Of a stretch of 64,000 nucleotides of DNA, positions 19,273-28,152 are shown piece by piece. Within the stretch, counting starts at the first letter, position 1. Every line of letters starts with the position of its first letter. This DNA is from Kangiella sp. TOML190 (GTDB taxonomy: Bacteria > Pseudomonadota > Gammaproteobacteria > Enterobacterales > Kangiellaceae). The notes beneath the pieces were generated by a model. That model saw only the letters and a program-made list of their open reading frames with translations. It was not told where the DNA came from and ran no database searches. The translations under genes were made by a program, and so were the position numbers. The stretch is from the NCBI RefSeq assembly GCF_023706045.1, contig NZ_BQYL01000001.1:1780001-1844000 (forward strand). Reading direction: 5' to 3'.

Positions 19273-21162
19273 TTAACTAATTCGTTTTGGGCTTAATCGT
19301 TGCAAAAGATTTTTTGAAAGGGGCAGAGTTTTATTTTGCAAACTGGCAGCAATAACTTCTGCACAGAGTAAGGTTAAATTTAAACCGCGAGTACCGTAAC
19401 CATAGTTAAGCCAGATAGTTTGCTGCTCTGAGTTTTGGTAAAAACCGCAAAAAGGAAAGCGATCAAAAGATGAAGCGCGTATTCCAACTTTTGAACTGCA
19501 TTTTTGGTTAGCCGGAAGCGCTAATCCTAATTCTTGATTGGCTAACTCAATATTTTTTTGGTTATCTGCCGGCCAAACAGACTCATCCAGGCTGTTATCA
19601 AAGCTAGCACCAAGATGCCATTGTTCGTCTTCTTGAAATAAATGCCCTTGATAATTAATCGGTAAATCTAGCCTATAGGGCGCTTTAATGCTGGTGAGTT
19701 GACCTCGCAGCGGCATCACCGCTGGCAGCTCACTTAATCCCAAGTTGTTTAATAGGCTACCATGACCGCTGGCAATAATCAGGCAATCAAATCCGCTTAA
19801 TTGATCTAAAGAGGTAATTTTATGATTTAGATGAATGTGCTTTGATGGAATTGTTTTTAGCCAATATTCGCAGAGTTTTTCGCCGTTGATTTGGATCGCG
19901 GGGGATAGCAAAGCTTTTCGCTCGACGGTTGTTGGCCGAGGCGTTTTATTCTCTATGGAAGACCATCTAAGTTCCGAGTGCAGTCTATTCTGGTATAGCT
20001 CCAGATATTGCTGTAGCTGATGATCAGAGTATTTTTCGTTGGCAAGCTGTAACACCTGTTTTGCATCAACCAGTTCCGAATGCTCAGCAAAGAACTGCTG
20101 TAGCCGATAAAACCCAGAAAAAGTTAGTTGGCTAAAACTGTTGTGATCGATGGAAAAATTAGGGCTTGCCAATAGTGCCGGCATTTTTGATGCACCACTG
20201 GCTAGCTTTGAGCCTTGTTCAAAGATTTCTACCGCAAACCCAGCTTTTTGTAGCACATAAGCGCTGCTACAGCCTGCTAGGCCGGCGCCAATAATGGCAA
20301 TTTTTTTGGTTGGCTTTCGCGTTTCTAAATAACTGCTGGCGAGATTAGGCTTTGGCGTGGAAAGTTCTTTTTTGACAAACTTAGCCGTAAGCATTTCGCG
20401 CTTATGGCCAAAACCTTGGCGCTTGATCACTTCAAAACCGTAGTATTGCAGCATTTTTCTAACTTGCGATGCTGCGGTAAAGGTAGCAACGCTACTGCTT
20501 TGCGTGTTGTTGGGATCAGAAGCATTAGCCGAGTGAGAGTGCAGCGCCATAAAGTGCCATAAACCCTTGTGCCACATTTGTGGGTTTTTACTTGGAGCAA
20601 AGCCATCTAAAAACCAAGCATCAACGCTAAAGCTAGCATTAACCGCAATTTCTTTTAGTGCCTGCTCTAATGGAAAAAACAGTAGATGTAGAGTGATCTT
20701 GCTGCTTATTTGAATTGGATAAACGCCGGGCAAAATAGGCGGATAATCGGTTAGTAGTTTATCAATGATATTAGCAATAAAAGGGTTTAGCAGCTCTTTA
20801 AGTTTGAGCTGCTGATAGATTTTACTAAGATCATCTGGCTTAATCGGAAACTGCTCAACCGAATAGTAATCGAGCTTGCCATTAGGGTTAGTTTGCTCCC
20901 ATAAACTGGCACTGAGTAAAAAATTTAGGCCGCTACCAAAGCCCGTTTCAAAAATGGTGAATTGCTTTGGCTGCTTAGAAAACCGCTCTTCGAGTTGATT
21001 GCCTTGTAAAAAAACGTATTCAGATTCTTCAATGCCATTATGAGTATTAAAATAGATATCATCGAAAGCTGTTGAATAGGGCGCTAAATAGTTTGAACCG
21101 TTTCGTGCTATTTGGCGCCATTCGAGTTTTGCAGGTTCGACAGCTTGAAATGCATTGTGCAT
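19273..21162 (-). CDS. mnmC: Bifunctional tRNA mnm5s2U34 biosynthesis protein
   Basis: 629 residues, close to the E. coli length (about 670). The N-terminal SAM-dependent methyltransferase domain (about 1-245) contains FETGFGSGLNFL and the DAWFLDGFAPSKNP substrate loop. The C-terminal FAD oxidoreductase domain starts at about 288 with IAIIGAGLAGCSSAYVLQ. The oxidoreductase removes the carboxymethyl group from cmnm5U34 and the methyltransferase adds methyl to give mnm5U34 in tRNAs for Lys, Glu, Gln and others. Both halves look intact. Confidence 0.93.
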   Translation of the reverse strand: MHNAFQAVEPAKLEWRQIARNGSNYLAPYSTAFDDIYFNTHNGIEESEYVFLQGNQLEERFSKQPKQFTIFETGFGSGLNFLLSASLWEQTNPNGKLDYYSVEQFPIKPDDLSKIYQQLKLKELLNPFIANIIDKLLTDYPPILPGVYPIQISSKITLHLLFFPLEQALKEIAVNASFSVDAWFLDGFAPSKNPQMWHKGLWHFMALHSHSANASDPNNTQSSSVATFTAASQVRKMLQYYGFEVIKRQGFGHKREMLTAKFVKKELSTPKPNLASSYLETRKPTKKIAIIGAGLAGCSSAYVLQKAGFAVEIFEQGSKLASGASKMPALLASPNFSIDHNSFSQLTFSGFYRLQQFFAEHSELVDAKQVLQLANEKYSDHQLQQYLELYQNRLHSELRWSSIENKTPRPTTVERKALLSPAIQINGEKLCEYWLKTIPSKHIHLNHKITSLDQLSGFDCLIIASGHGSLLNNLGLSELPAVMPLRGQLTSIKAPYRLDLPINYQGHLFQEDEQWHLGASFDNSLDESVWPADNQKNIELANQELGLALPANQKCSSKVGIRASSFDRFPFCGFYQNSEQQTIWLNYGYGTRGLNLTLLCAEVIAASLQNKTLPLSKNLLQRLSPKRIS

Positions 21163-21181
21163 TGGAGAATATCAAACAAAA

Positions 21182-21736
21182 TTATTTGCTAATAAGGCTG
21201 ATAAACTCGTTGCGCGTTTTTTCCGATTTACGGAAGAGCCCGAGCATGGTGGAGCTGGTCATCACCGAGTTTTGCTTTTCGACACCGCGCATCATCATAC
21301 ACATATGCTTGGCTTCGACAATGACTCCAACGCCAGCTGCATCGGTTACTTGTTGAATCGCTTCGGCGATTTGCTTGGTTAGGTTTTCTTGAATTTGCAA
21401 GCGGCGAGCGAACATATCGGTAATTCTAGCCAGTTTAGATAAGCCAATGACCTTACCTGTTGGTAGGTAGCCGATATGAACTTTACCTACAAACGGTAAC
21501 ATGTGATGCTCGCACATAGAGTACAGTTCAATATCTTTAACAATCACCATAGAGTCGTTATCCGACTCAAAAATTGCATTATTAACCACTTCATCAAGAT
21601 TTTGTTCATAACCTTTAGTTAAGAACTGCATAGCCTTAGCGGCGCGTTTTGGGGTGTCTAAAATACCGTCACGCTCTACATCTTCGCCAATCTCAACAAG
21701 GATATTATGGTATAGATCAGTTAGTTTTTTGCTCAT
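21182..21736 (-). CDS. folE: GTP cyclohydrolase I
   Basis: 184 residues. Family blocks are seen in order: DTPKRAAKA, the zinc and active-site segment [41 protein letters not shown], and the C-terminal [16 protein letters not shown] with the third zinc cysteine. It makes 7,8-dihydroneopterin triphosphate, the first step to folate and queuosine. It lies 19 bp upstream of mnmC on the same strand, so the two may be co-transcribed; both products feed RNA modification or pterin routes. Confidence 0.95.
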   Translation of the reverse strand: MSKKLTDLYHNILVEIGEDVERDGILDTPKRAAKAMQFLTKGYEQNLDEVVNNAIFESDNDSMVIVKDIELYSMCEHHMLPFVGKVHIGYLPTGKVIGLSKLARITDMFARRLQIQENLTKQIAEAIQQVTDAAGVGVIVEAKHMCMMMRGVEKQNSVMTSSTMLGLFRKSEKTRNEFISLISK

Positions 21737-21851
21737 GCGTGATCCTAAAATTATATTCCAAAAATAATTACTGGCTTAATTTTAAAGGAAGACGCTAAAA
21801 TACCCAAATATTTATAGCAATTCTTATTAAGAAAATGTTGGAAACGCCAAA

Positions 21852-22925
21852 GTGTCTTTATTAACAGTTCTGGCTGATGAAAATATGCCCATGGTTGATG
21901 ATTTATTCGGCAGCTTTTGCTGGATCGAGCGAAAATCTGGGCGTGATATATGCCGTGCTGACTTAGCCGAAGTAGATATTCTATTAGTCCGTTCAATTAC
22001 TCAGGTTGATCAAGAGTTATTACAAGATACGCCTGTTAAGTTTGTTGGCAGCGCTACTATTGGGCTTGATCATGTCGATGTTGATTATCTAAAACAACAG
22101 GATATTCAATTTGCTTATGCTGCAGGTTGTAACGCTCAAGCAGTGGCTGAATATGTGTTAACGGCGATTGCCTATTGGGCGAATAAGCGAAGTGTAAATT
22201 TAGCCAATGCTACTGTAGGTATTATTGGCGCTGGCAATGTTGGCAGCCAGTTAAGCCAGTTGTTACAGCAATTAGGGATCAAATATCTACTAAATGATCC
22301 GCCGTTAGCAGCAACTTCTGACTCGAGAGACTTCGTTGAATTGCAGGACATTCAGCACTGCGATGTGGTGACTTGTCATGTTCCCTTAAAAATCGATGGC
22401 GAATATGCCACACAATACCTAATTGATAGTGACTTTTTGCAAGCTATGCAAGGGGGCTCATTGCTGGTTAATAGCTCTCGCGGTGCGGTGGTAAATAACC
22501 AGGATGCGCTCAAATTTAAAGCATGGAACCAAGGTGTTGATTACATCTTTGATGTTTGGGAGGGCGAACCCGATATCAACCAAGAGTTATTGGACGCCTG
22601 CCTGCTAGCAACGCCACATATCGCTGGTTATAGTCTTGAAGGCAAAGTCAGAGGAACTTATATGCTGTATCGCCAATTACGGGATTGGCTGGGTAAAGAA
22701 ACCGGTATTAGTTTAAGCTCTAAATTGCCTCGAGTAACAAAATGGTCACCGCCTAAGTATCTAGAAGACTTGCATCAAAGCTTAATACATCATTATGATA
22801 TTCTAGCGGACGACCAAGCGTTACGCGCAGCTAAAAATGGTTTGCCTGATACTTTTGACCATTTAAGAAAAAACTATAAGACTCGGCTTGAATTTTGGAA
22901 AGAGCATTTTGATGGGGCTTATTGA
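21852..22925 (+). CDS. pdxB: Erythronate-4-phosphate dehydrogenase
   Basis: 357 residues from a GTG start, which gives the family N-terminus VLADENMP. It is a D-isomer 2-hydroxyacid dehydrogenase with the NAD-binding motif GIIGAGNVGSQL, the catalytic arginine in NSSRGAVVNN, the glutamate in WEGEPDIN, and the histidine in TPHIAGYSLEGKVRGT. The C-terminal dimerisation extension typical of PdxB is present. It oxidises 4-phosphoerythronate in DXP-dependent pyridoxal phosphate synthesis. Divergent from folE across 115 bp. Confidence 0.93.
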   Translation: MSLLTVLADENMPMVDDLFGSFCWIERKSGRDICRADLAEVDILLVRSITQVDQELLQDTPVKFVGSATIGLDHVDVDYLKQQDIQFAYAAGCNAQAVAEYVLTAIAYWANKRSVNLANATVGIIGAGNVGSQLSQLLQQLGIKYLLNDPPLAATSDSRDFVELQDIQHCDVVTCHVPLKIDGEYATQYLIDSDFLQAMQGGSLLVNSSRGAVVNNQDALKFKAWNQGVDYIFDVWEGEPDINQELLDACLLATPHIAGYSLEGKVRGTYMLYRQLRDWLGKETGISLSSKLPRVTKWSPPKYLEDLHQSLIHHYDILADDQALRAAKNGLPDTFDHLRKNYKTRLEFWKEHFDGAY

Positions 22926-23017
22926 TAACAGAGCTTTAGTGATAGAGCTACTGACAAAAATCTAGTAGAGTATTTAGAAATTATAAACGCAATAGATAAT
23001 TGAGTAAGGGGATTAAA

Positions 23018-23422
23018 ATGGTGGGTGCAGGTGGAACGAACGGTGGAGTTTGGCAATTTTTTGTAGGCTTAACCATGATGGTGGTTGGCTTTTATCTGTT
23101 ATTAAATTCAATTCATATACATTCGCAATTTGGTTTTGGTACACGCCTTATTAATATTTCTGCCTTTGGCGGCTTTGGCATTACTTCCGGCATGATTATG
23201 CTCCCTTTTGTTGCAGGAGTGGTGATTCTTTTCTATAACCATCGTAACTATTTCGGCTGGTTTCTTGCGGTAGGTTCAATTTTGGCCTTAATTTTCGGTG
23301 TGATTGCTTCTTCGCAATTTAGCTTTAGACCTATGAGTGCTTTTGATTTAATCGTGATTTTAGTACTTTGTTTTGGTGGCGCCGGGCTATTTTTACGATC
23401 GCTGTTTCCGTTGAAGAAATAA
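23018..23422 (+). CDS. Small membrane protein of unknown function
   Basis: 134 residues from the ATG at 23018, chosen for its AAGGGG ribosome site about 7 bases before; a TTG 18 bases upstream is possible. Four hydrophobic helices are visible (about 11-30, 40-70, 77-95, 103-130) after a short Gly-rich start, MVGAGGTNGG. I do not recognise a family. Its 3' end faces the coiled-coil operon on the other strand, 42 bp away. Co-function with that operon is possible but unsupported. Confidence 0.7.
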   Translation: MVGAGGTNGGVWQFFVGLTMMVVGFYLLLNSIHIHSQFGFGTRLINISAFGGFGITSGMIMLPFVAGVVILFYNHRNYFGWFLAVGSILALIFGVIASSQFSFRPMSAFDLIVILVLCFGGAGLFLRSLFPLKK

Positions 23423-23464
23423 GCCGAGCTTGCAATCAAAATTGCTGGTTTAAAGTTGGCTGCC

Positions 23465-24925
23465 CTAAAAACCACCACCAGTTTTAAAGCCACCACCGCC
23501 TGATGAACCGCTACCGCCGCCCCAGCCAGAAGGAAATTTAATGCCGCGAGGTATTTTGATTCGTGGCATATTTCGACCAATATCTCTAGGAATATTAATA
23601 TCGCCAGGAATGCCGATGCCACCATGCCTTTGAGTATAACGACGACGTTGGAAGCGCTGGCTACGCTTAAAGATACGCCAAAGTTCTTTAGCATTGACTT
23701 GATCACTTACAAATTGACGTAGAATGCTCGACAATACATCGCCATCTTTAAAGCCAGAATTATAGGCATCATAATCGGCCCGTTTAAACTTGCGGCGCAC
23801 TTCTTTCAGCTCTTCAAGCTTACGATTAATGCTACGATGAGTGCCTTGCAAGCTAGTCATATCGTTTTCCAGTTGCGATTTGCTGTCTCGCAATACGGCT
23901 AGCTGATTAACCAAGTGATCATCGCGCGGCGTATCGGTTAAACTGGCTTCATGTTGTAATTGCGGGATCGGATCGGCCTTAAAACTTTCTATCAATACGT
24001 CAATAGCTCTAGCAATATATTTATCGGTTCCTAAATTAAAAGCTTCCCGCTCTTTAACCAGCGCTTCAAAAGATTCTTCTTGCTGAGTAATATTTTTATC
24101 AATGTCAGCGAGCAGATTACGTTCAGTGTCTGCTTGTGATTCTAGGGTTTCTGCTCCTGCATCAAGCTCGGCCTGCCGCTCCATTTGTTGCAGTTTGGAT
24201 AACTCATCTTCTGCTTGTTGCTGTAGGTTTTCAGTATGTTCGGCTAATTTCTTGGGTATATTATTAAGCGTGAAAAAGTTAATTCTAGCCTTATCAAAAC
24301 GAATATGATCGGCTAACTTTTTATCAAAAAAACGAGTAATAAACCTAGCGTCATATTTACTGGTTCCGTAATGACGCTGCCATAAATACATAAAAATTTT
24401 ATCGTCGCGATAGGGCTTACCTTTTTCTTCAAGCTCTTCTTGCGCCTGTTCAGTTTTAGCGCGAGCATTCGCCGCCATATCAACTAAGTCTTGCGCTTTT
24501 AATTGTTGTTTTTGGTATTTGGCCGATTCCGCCAAAGTGCTATCCACTTGCGCTAACAGGTTTTCCAGTTGCTCGATAACTTCGTCTAGTTTTATCGCCT
24601 GCTGACCACGTTGGGCGTCCAGCTGCATCTGAGTTTCTTGTGATTGACCGATTTGCTTAACAAGGTGTTGAATTTGATCGTTTCTTTGCAATAAGAGTTG
24701 TGTAGCTTGGCGCTCGGCATAATCGAGTTGTTGGGATAACTCATTCGCCTGCAGGCTATCAAGGCGCATTTTGGCTAACTGCCGATAAGTATCGGATTCC
24801 TGTTGTCGCAAGCCAAGCAGCTTTTGTCCAAAGCGCTCGAGATCATAATCCGTTTGCGATAAGTGCGAGCGAATTTTTTGTAAGCTCGAATCAATATCCG
24901 AAAGGGCTTGGCGGCCTGAATACAT
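23465..24925 (-). CDS. Coiled-coil protein with Gly-rich tail, third gene of operon
   Basis: 486 residues of unknown function. Long Gln/Glu/Leu-rich coiled coils cover about residues 1-170 and 210-400. Between them is a more ordered stretch, GKPYRDDKIFMYLWQRHYG. The C-terminus changes to an Arg-rich segment (RSQRFQRRRYTQRHGG) and then ends in a Gly/Ser-rich tail, GWGGGSGSSGGGGFKTGGGF. No signal peptide or membrane helix is seen, so it is probably cytoplasmic. It is the last gene of a three-gene minus-strand operon (gaps 22 and 29 bp). The acidic coiled coil joined to a basic, flexible tail suggests a scaffold; that is inference. Confidence 0.75.
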   Translation of the reverse strand: MYSGRQALSDIDSSLQKIRSHLSQTDYDLERFGQKLLGLRQQESDTYRQLAKMRLDSLQANELSQQLDYAERQATQLLLQRNDQIQHLVKQIGQSQETQMQLDAQRGQQAIKLDEVIEQLENLLAQVDSTLAESAKYQKQQLKAQDLVDMAANARAKTEQAQEELEEKGKPYRDDKIFMYLWQRHYGTSKYDARFITRFFDKKLADHIRFDKARINFFTLNNIPKKLAEHTENLQQQAEDELSKLQQMERQAELDAGAETLESQADTERNLLADIDKNITQQEESFEALVKEREAFNLGTDKYIARAIDVLIESFKADPIPQLQHEASLTDTPRDDHLVNQLAVLRDSKSQLENDMTSLQGTHRSINRKLEELKEVRRKFKRADYDAYNSGFKDGDVLSSILRQFVSDQVNAKELWRIFKRSQRFQRRRYTQRHGGIGIPGDINIPRDIGRNMPRIKIPRGIKFPSGWGGGSGSSGGGGFKTGGGF

Positions 24926-24954
24926 CTATTTTTAATTCCTCTATATTGGCTAAA

Positions 24955-26232
24955 TTACCAACGGGTAATGGCTTTGCCGGTGGTTGGAAAACGGTAATCC
25001 ACTTCCAAAACACCAACGGCTTTTGAGCCAAAGATATTATTTTGAACTATGCCATCGTCACGCTTATCACGAGCAATTTGATCAAAAACTGCGCGCTCCA
25101 CTCGCAATGCCCATTTTTTCACACGACTGACTTTGCCAGTTTCTTCGTTGACTATGGGCAAAGTCAGTGCTTGACCATTTTTATCAATTGCCTCAACGAT
25201 TATGTAATAGTTTCTAGCGCTCTGATTAATTTCTGGTTCGCGCCATAAGCCAGTTTGTTCGCCATGACGATAAACGATTTGTAGTTGATAACTTTGCTGT
25301 AGATTTTCAATCAAATCTTTTAGATCGCTGGTGACATTATTGGCTGCGTCAAAATCGAAACCTTTAATCGCCGCTAGGCCATTTTGATAATAGTTATTGG
25401 CAAGATTTTGCCCGCGAGGGCTGCGCGCTATATCTTTGGCTTGTGAGTAGAGGTTTTGCAGTTCGTTAGGCAATAAATTGATTTGATGCAAACGCTTGAT
25501 GGCGGTTTCGGCTTTATCCAGTTGCGCTTTGGCTTGGCCTAGCTGATATTCTTGACGATCCACTTGATCCATGGCCAAAGCACCGGCTTTTTTAAATTCA
25601 TCACCGTCAAAATCATCTTGTTGGCGCAGCGGTCTTGCAACATCGATATGGGTTGCCGCCGTTTTGAGAAGCTGAAAAGCATTTTGTTTTTGCCGCTGAT
25701 ATAAACCTTTCAGTTCGCTATCTTGCGGCTCGCTAGCGCGGTTAAGCTCTTTGACTAGGCCATCTAGACGCGACTGTAGCGATTCTTCGGAAGTATTGGC
25801 TTGGATGATACTTTGGTTTAAAGCATTGGCTTGCTTATTAAGCTCCATTTGTTTGGGTAGGGTAAAAACCGCCCATGAAATCAGCCATGCCAAACCTGTA
25901 ATAGCTAAGAGGGCAGCAAACCCTTTGGCCCATTTACCACGATTGATGTAGATATGTGCTAACTTGGTGAAAAAGCTTGCTTTTGGCGCTTGGTAAGTGA
26001 AGCGTTCATCTTCAATTGCTTGAATGGCTTCTTTGATAGTGGCATCACTAACCTCAATCCCTTGGCTGGCGTAAGTTCTTTTGACCTTTTCAAAGAGTGC
26101 TTTTTCCCGTTCAGCTTCACTTAATTCTTGTTCGACGATCCGATCGCGATGGCGAATGGTATCGGCAATATCCATAGCCAACATGACATCCGACAAAGGG
26201 ATGTCATGTTTATTATTGGTGTTTTCGGCCAT
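24955..26232 (-). CDS. DUF6384-like membrane-anchored coiled-coil protein
   Basis: 425 residues. The N-terminal soluble part begins IPLSDVMLAMDIADTIRHR and continues with charged helices to about 100. One hydrophobic helix lies at about 117-136 (GFAALLAITGLAWLISWAVF). Coiled coil follows to about 310, and a C-terminal beta-rich domain (about 320-425) contains QIVYRHGEQTGLWREPEINQ (split) and ends EVDYRFPTTGKAITRW. The opening resembles proteins labelled DUF6384; this is from memory. It is the middle gene of the operon and the only one with a membrane anchor, so it may tether the other two. Function unknown. Confidence 0.75.
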   Translation of the reverse strand: MAENTNNKHDIPLSDVMLAMDIADTIRHRDRIVEQELSEAEREKALFEKVKRTYASQGIEVSDATIKEAIQAIEDERFTYQAPKASFFTKLAHIYINRGKWAKGFAALLAITGLAWLISWAVFTLPKQMELNKQANALNQSIIQANTSEESLQSRLDGLVKELNRASEPQDSELKGLYQRQKQNAFQLLKTAATHIDVARPLRQQDDFDGDEFKKAGALAMDQVDRQEYQLGQAKAQLDKAETAIKRLHQINLLPNELQNLYSQAKDIARSPRGQNLANNYYQNGLAAIKGFDFDAANNVTSDLKDLIENLQQSYQLQIVYRHGEQTGLWREPEINQSARNYYIIVEAIDKNGQALTLPIVNEETGKVSRVKKWALRVERAVFDQIARDKRDDGIVQNNIFGSKAVGVLEVDYRFPTTGKAITRW

Positions 26233-26254
26233 TAACGATCGAGTAATTGAACAA

Positions 26255-27442
26255 TTAAGCGTTAATAACTAGGGCATTACCACGGCTAGCGAGTTCGGCT
26301 AGGCGGCGTTTGCCGTCTTCCGCGGCTAGACGTACTTCCTCGGCATTGCGGGTAGCTTGCTCGCGCATCTCTGCGATAAGGTTGGTCGAGCGCTCTTGGA
26401 AATTCACTATGGAATCCACTAATCGTTTTACCGACTCTGCTTTAATGGTCGCGCCATAACCTTCTCTTAAGGCTTCTTCTTGCACTTTATCGCCAACTTC
26501 GCCTAATACTTCTAGGCTTTCATTGATGCCTTCTTTCATGTTTTTTAAGGTTTCTGTGGCTTCGTGCAAGCCGTGTAAGCCGGTAAAGGAAGCGGAAAGG
26601 GCGGTAAATACGGTTTCATTGGTTCCAAAGAAAGTCACCGACTGCGAATAAACTCGTTCTTTAGCATTGGTGGTTTGCAGTAAGCGGGCCATAACTGCTT
26701 CAGAAGTATTGTAGGAAATGGTCAAGTTGTCTGAAAGATCTTTTGCCACCTGATAGCGTTCATCAGAGTTTTGTAATTCGCGTAATCGCTCGTCACGAGC
26801 CAACTCCAAACGTGCTATGTGTTCGCGATCATCATTGGTGTTGGTTTCAATATCTTTGGCGGCATTGCTCAGATTAGTTTTTGCATCTTCAAGTTCAGCA
26901 TGAGCTTTTTTCAAAACATTCAGCGCTAAGACTTCGGACTCTTTTAAAGCTCCACGAAAATCACGGTAAGCATTTAAAATAATTTGTTCACGCTCGATTT
27001 GATCTTTGGTATCGGCTGCGACTTCAAGATAAGTCTCTTTGATATCTTCGAAACGGCTAGGAATATCGCCACGTGTCACCTTCATCCATACGTTACCGAT
27101 GCGTTCCATCACGTCAATTTTGCCATCTTCAAGTTGATCGACCATGCCTTTAGCATCGTCGCGAATAGAATTGAATTTTTCAGTAATACCTTCGTAACGT
27201 TCGCCAATGCGCATCGCTTGGATCTGCTCGCGAACAACTTCATTAAACAATGAAGCTTGGTTAAGAGTACGAGCAATGGCGATGGTTTTTTCTTCGTCCA
27301 AGTCGGATATTTTGTTGATCAAGCTAATAACCGGCGCTTCGTCAGTTTTTTCCGGAACCAAACCAAGATCTCGTAATTTCGACATGGCTTTATCCAGGTA
27401 TTTCATAGGCATAGCACTAACTTGCTCAAGGGTGTTCGACAT
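26255..27442 (-). CDS. TelA-like coiled-coil protein, first gene of operon
   Basis: 395 residues, almost entirely alpha-helical. The layout is an N-terminal KYLDKAMSKLRDLGL and then long charged helices. A conserved-looking core, SYNTSEAVMARLLQTTNAKERVY (from about 245), leads into VTFFGTNETVFTALSASFTGLHGLHEATETL. The C-terminal coiled coil reads ERSTNLIAEMREQATRNAEE. The overall plan resembles TelA/KlaA (tellurite and toxic-anion resistance) proteins, but I would not call it TelA outright. A strong AGGAGG site precedes the ATG, so the operon starts here. The 5' leader carries a CCACC/GGTGG hairpin. No stress-resistance partners (TerC, TerD) are nearby. Confidence 0.75.
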   Translation of the reverse strand: MSNTLEQVSAMPMKYLDKAMSKLRDLGLVPEKTDEAPVISLINKISDLDEEKTIAIARTLNQASLFNEVVREQIQAMRIGERYEGITEKFNSIRDDAKGMVDQLEDGKIDVMERIGNVWMKVTRGDIPSRFEDIKETYLEVAADTKDQIEREQIILNAYRDFRGALKESEVLALNVLKKAHAELEDAKTNLSNAAKDIETNTNDDREHIARLELARDERLRELQNSDERYQVAKDLSDNLTISYNTSEAVMARLLQTTNAKERVYSQSVTFFGTNETVFTALSASFTGLHGLHEATETLKNMKEGINESLEVLGEVGDKVQEEALREGYGATIKAESVKRLVDSIVNFQERSTNLIAEMREQATRNAEEVRLAAEDGKRRLAELASRGNALVINA

Positions 27443-27653
27443 GGTTTCCTCCTAAGAACTTAAAGGTTCTCCTAAAATGATGACGCAAATTCCTCTAGCC
27501 ACCTTTTAACGGTGGTTAAAGGATCCCTGATTGATATCTTAGATATAAAGATAATTTCTTGATAATACAAGGGTTTCGGTGAAATTAGGACAGAATTTTA
27601 CTGAAATTTAATAGAATTTCACATTGAGTAGCGATCTAAACTAAAAAGTATTA

Positions 27654-28115
27654 CTAGGCTTTGATTTTGGTTAAATAGCGATCCAATTGATTGGCAAAGG
27701 CCATGCGGTCACTTTTACCAAGCGGTGGCGGCCCGCCTTGAGATGCACCACTGGCTTGCAGTGTTTCACGCATCGAGTCCATAAAATCGCGCATATTAAG
27801 GCGAGCGCCGATATTGCCTTGGTTAAACAGTTCGCCGCGCGGACTTAGCGCTAGAGCTCCTTTTTCAATCACTTCCGCCGCCAAGGGTATATCGCTAGTA
27901 ATGATTAGATCACCAGCTTGGCAGCGCAAAACGATTTCGTTATCGGCTACATCAAAGCCTTTAGCTACTTGAAAGGATTTGATATTGGCAAGAGCAGGAA
28001 CCTTGATTGGATGATTGGCGATAAAGGTTAATCGAATTCCAGTTCGGATCGCGGCTTTGATTAAAATCTCTCGGATCACTAATGGACAAGCATCGGAATC
28101 GACCCAAATATTCAT
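27654..28115 (-). CDS. yaiI: YaiI/YqxD family protein (UPF0178)
   Basis: 153 residues of the DUF188 family, which has a PIN-like nuclease fold. It begins with the invariant [18 protein letters not shown] and contains [44 protein letters not shown] and the terminal [27 protein letters not shown] (from about 124). The molecular role is not established for the family. It is the downstream neighbour of the DEAD-box helicase, 37 bp away on the same strand. Confidence 0.9.
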   Translation of the reverse strand: MNIWVDSDACPLVIREILIKAAIRTGIRLTFIANHPIKVPALANIKSFQVAKGFDVADNEIVLRCQAGDLIITSDIPLAAEVIEKGALALSPRGELFNQGNIGARLNMRDFMDSMRETLQASGASQGGPPPLGKSDRMAFANQLDRYLTKIKA

Positions 28116-28152
28116 GCGTTACTACCCAAGTTTAATATTAACGGTATAAGCA

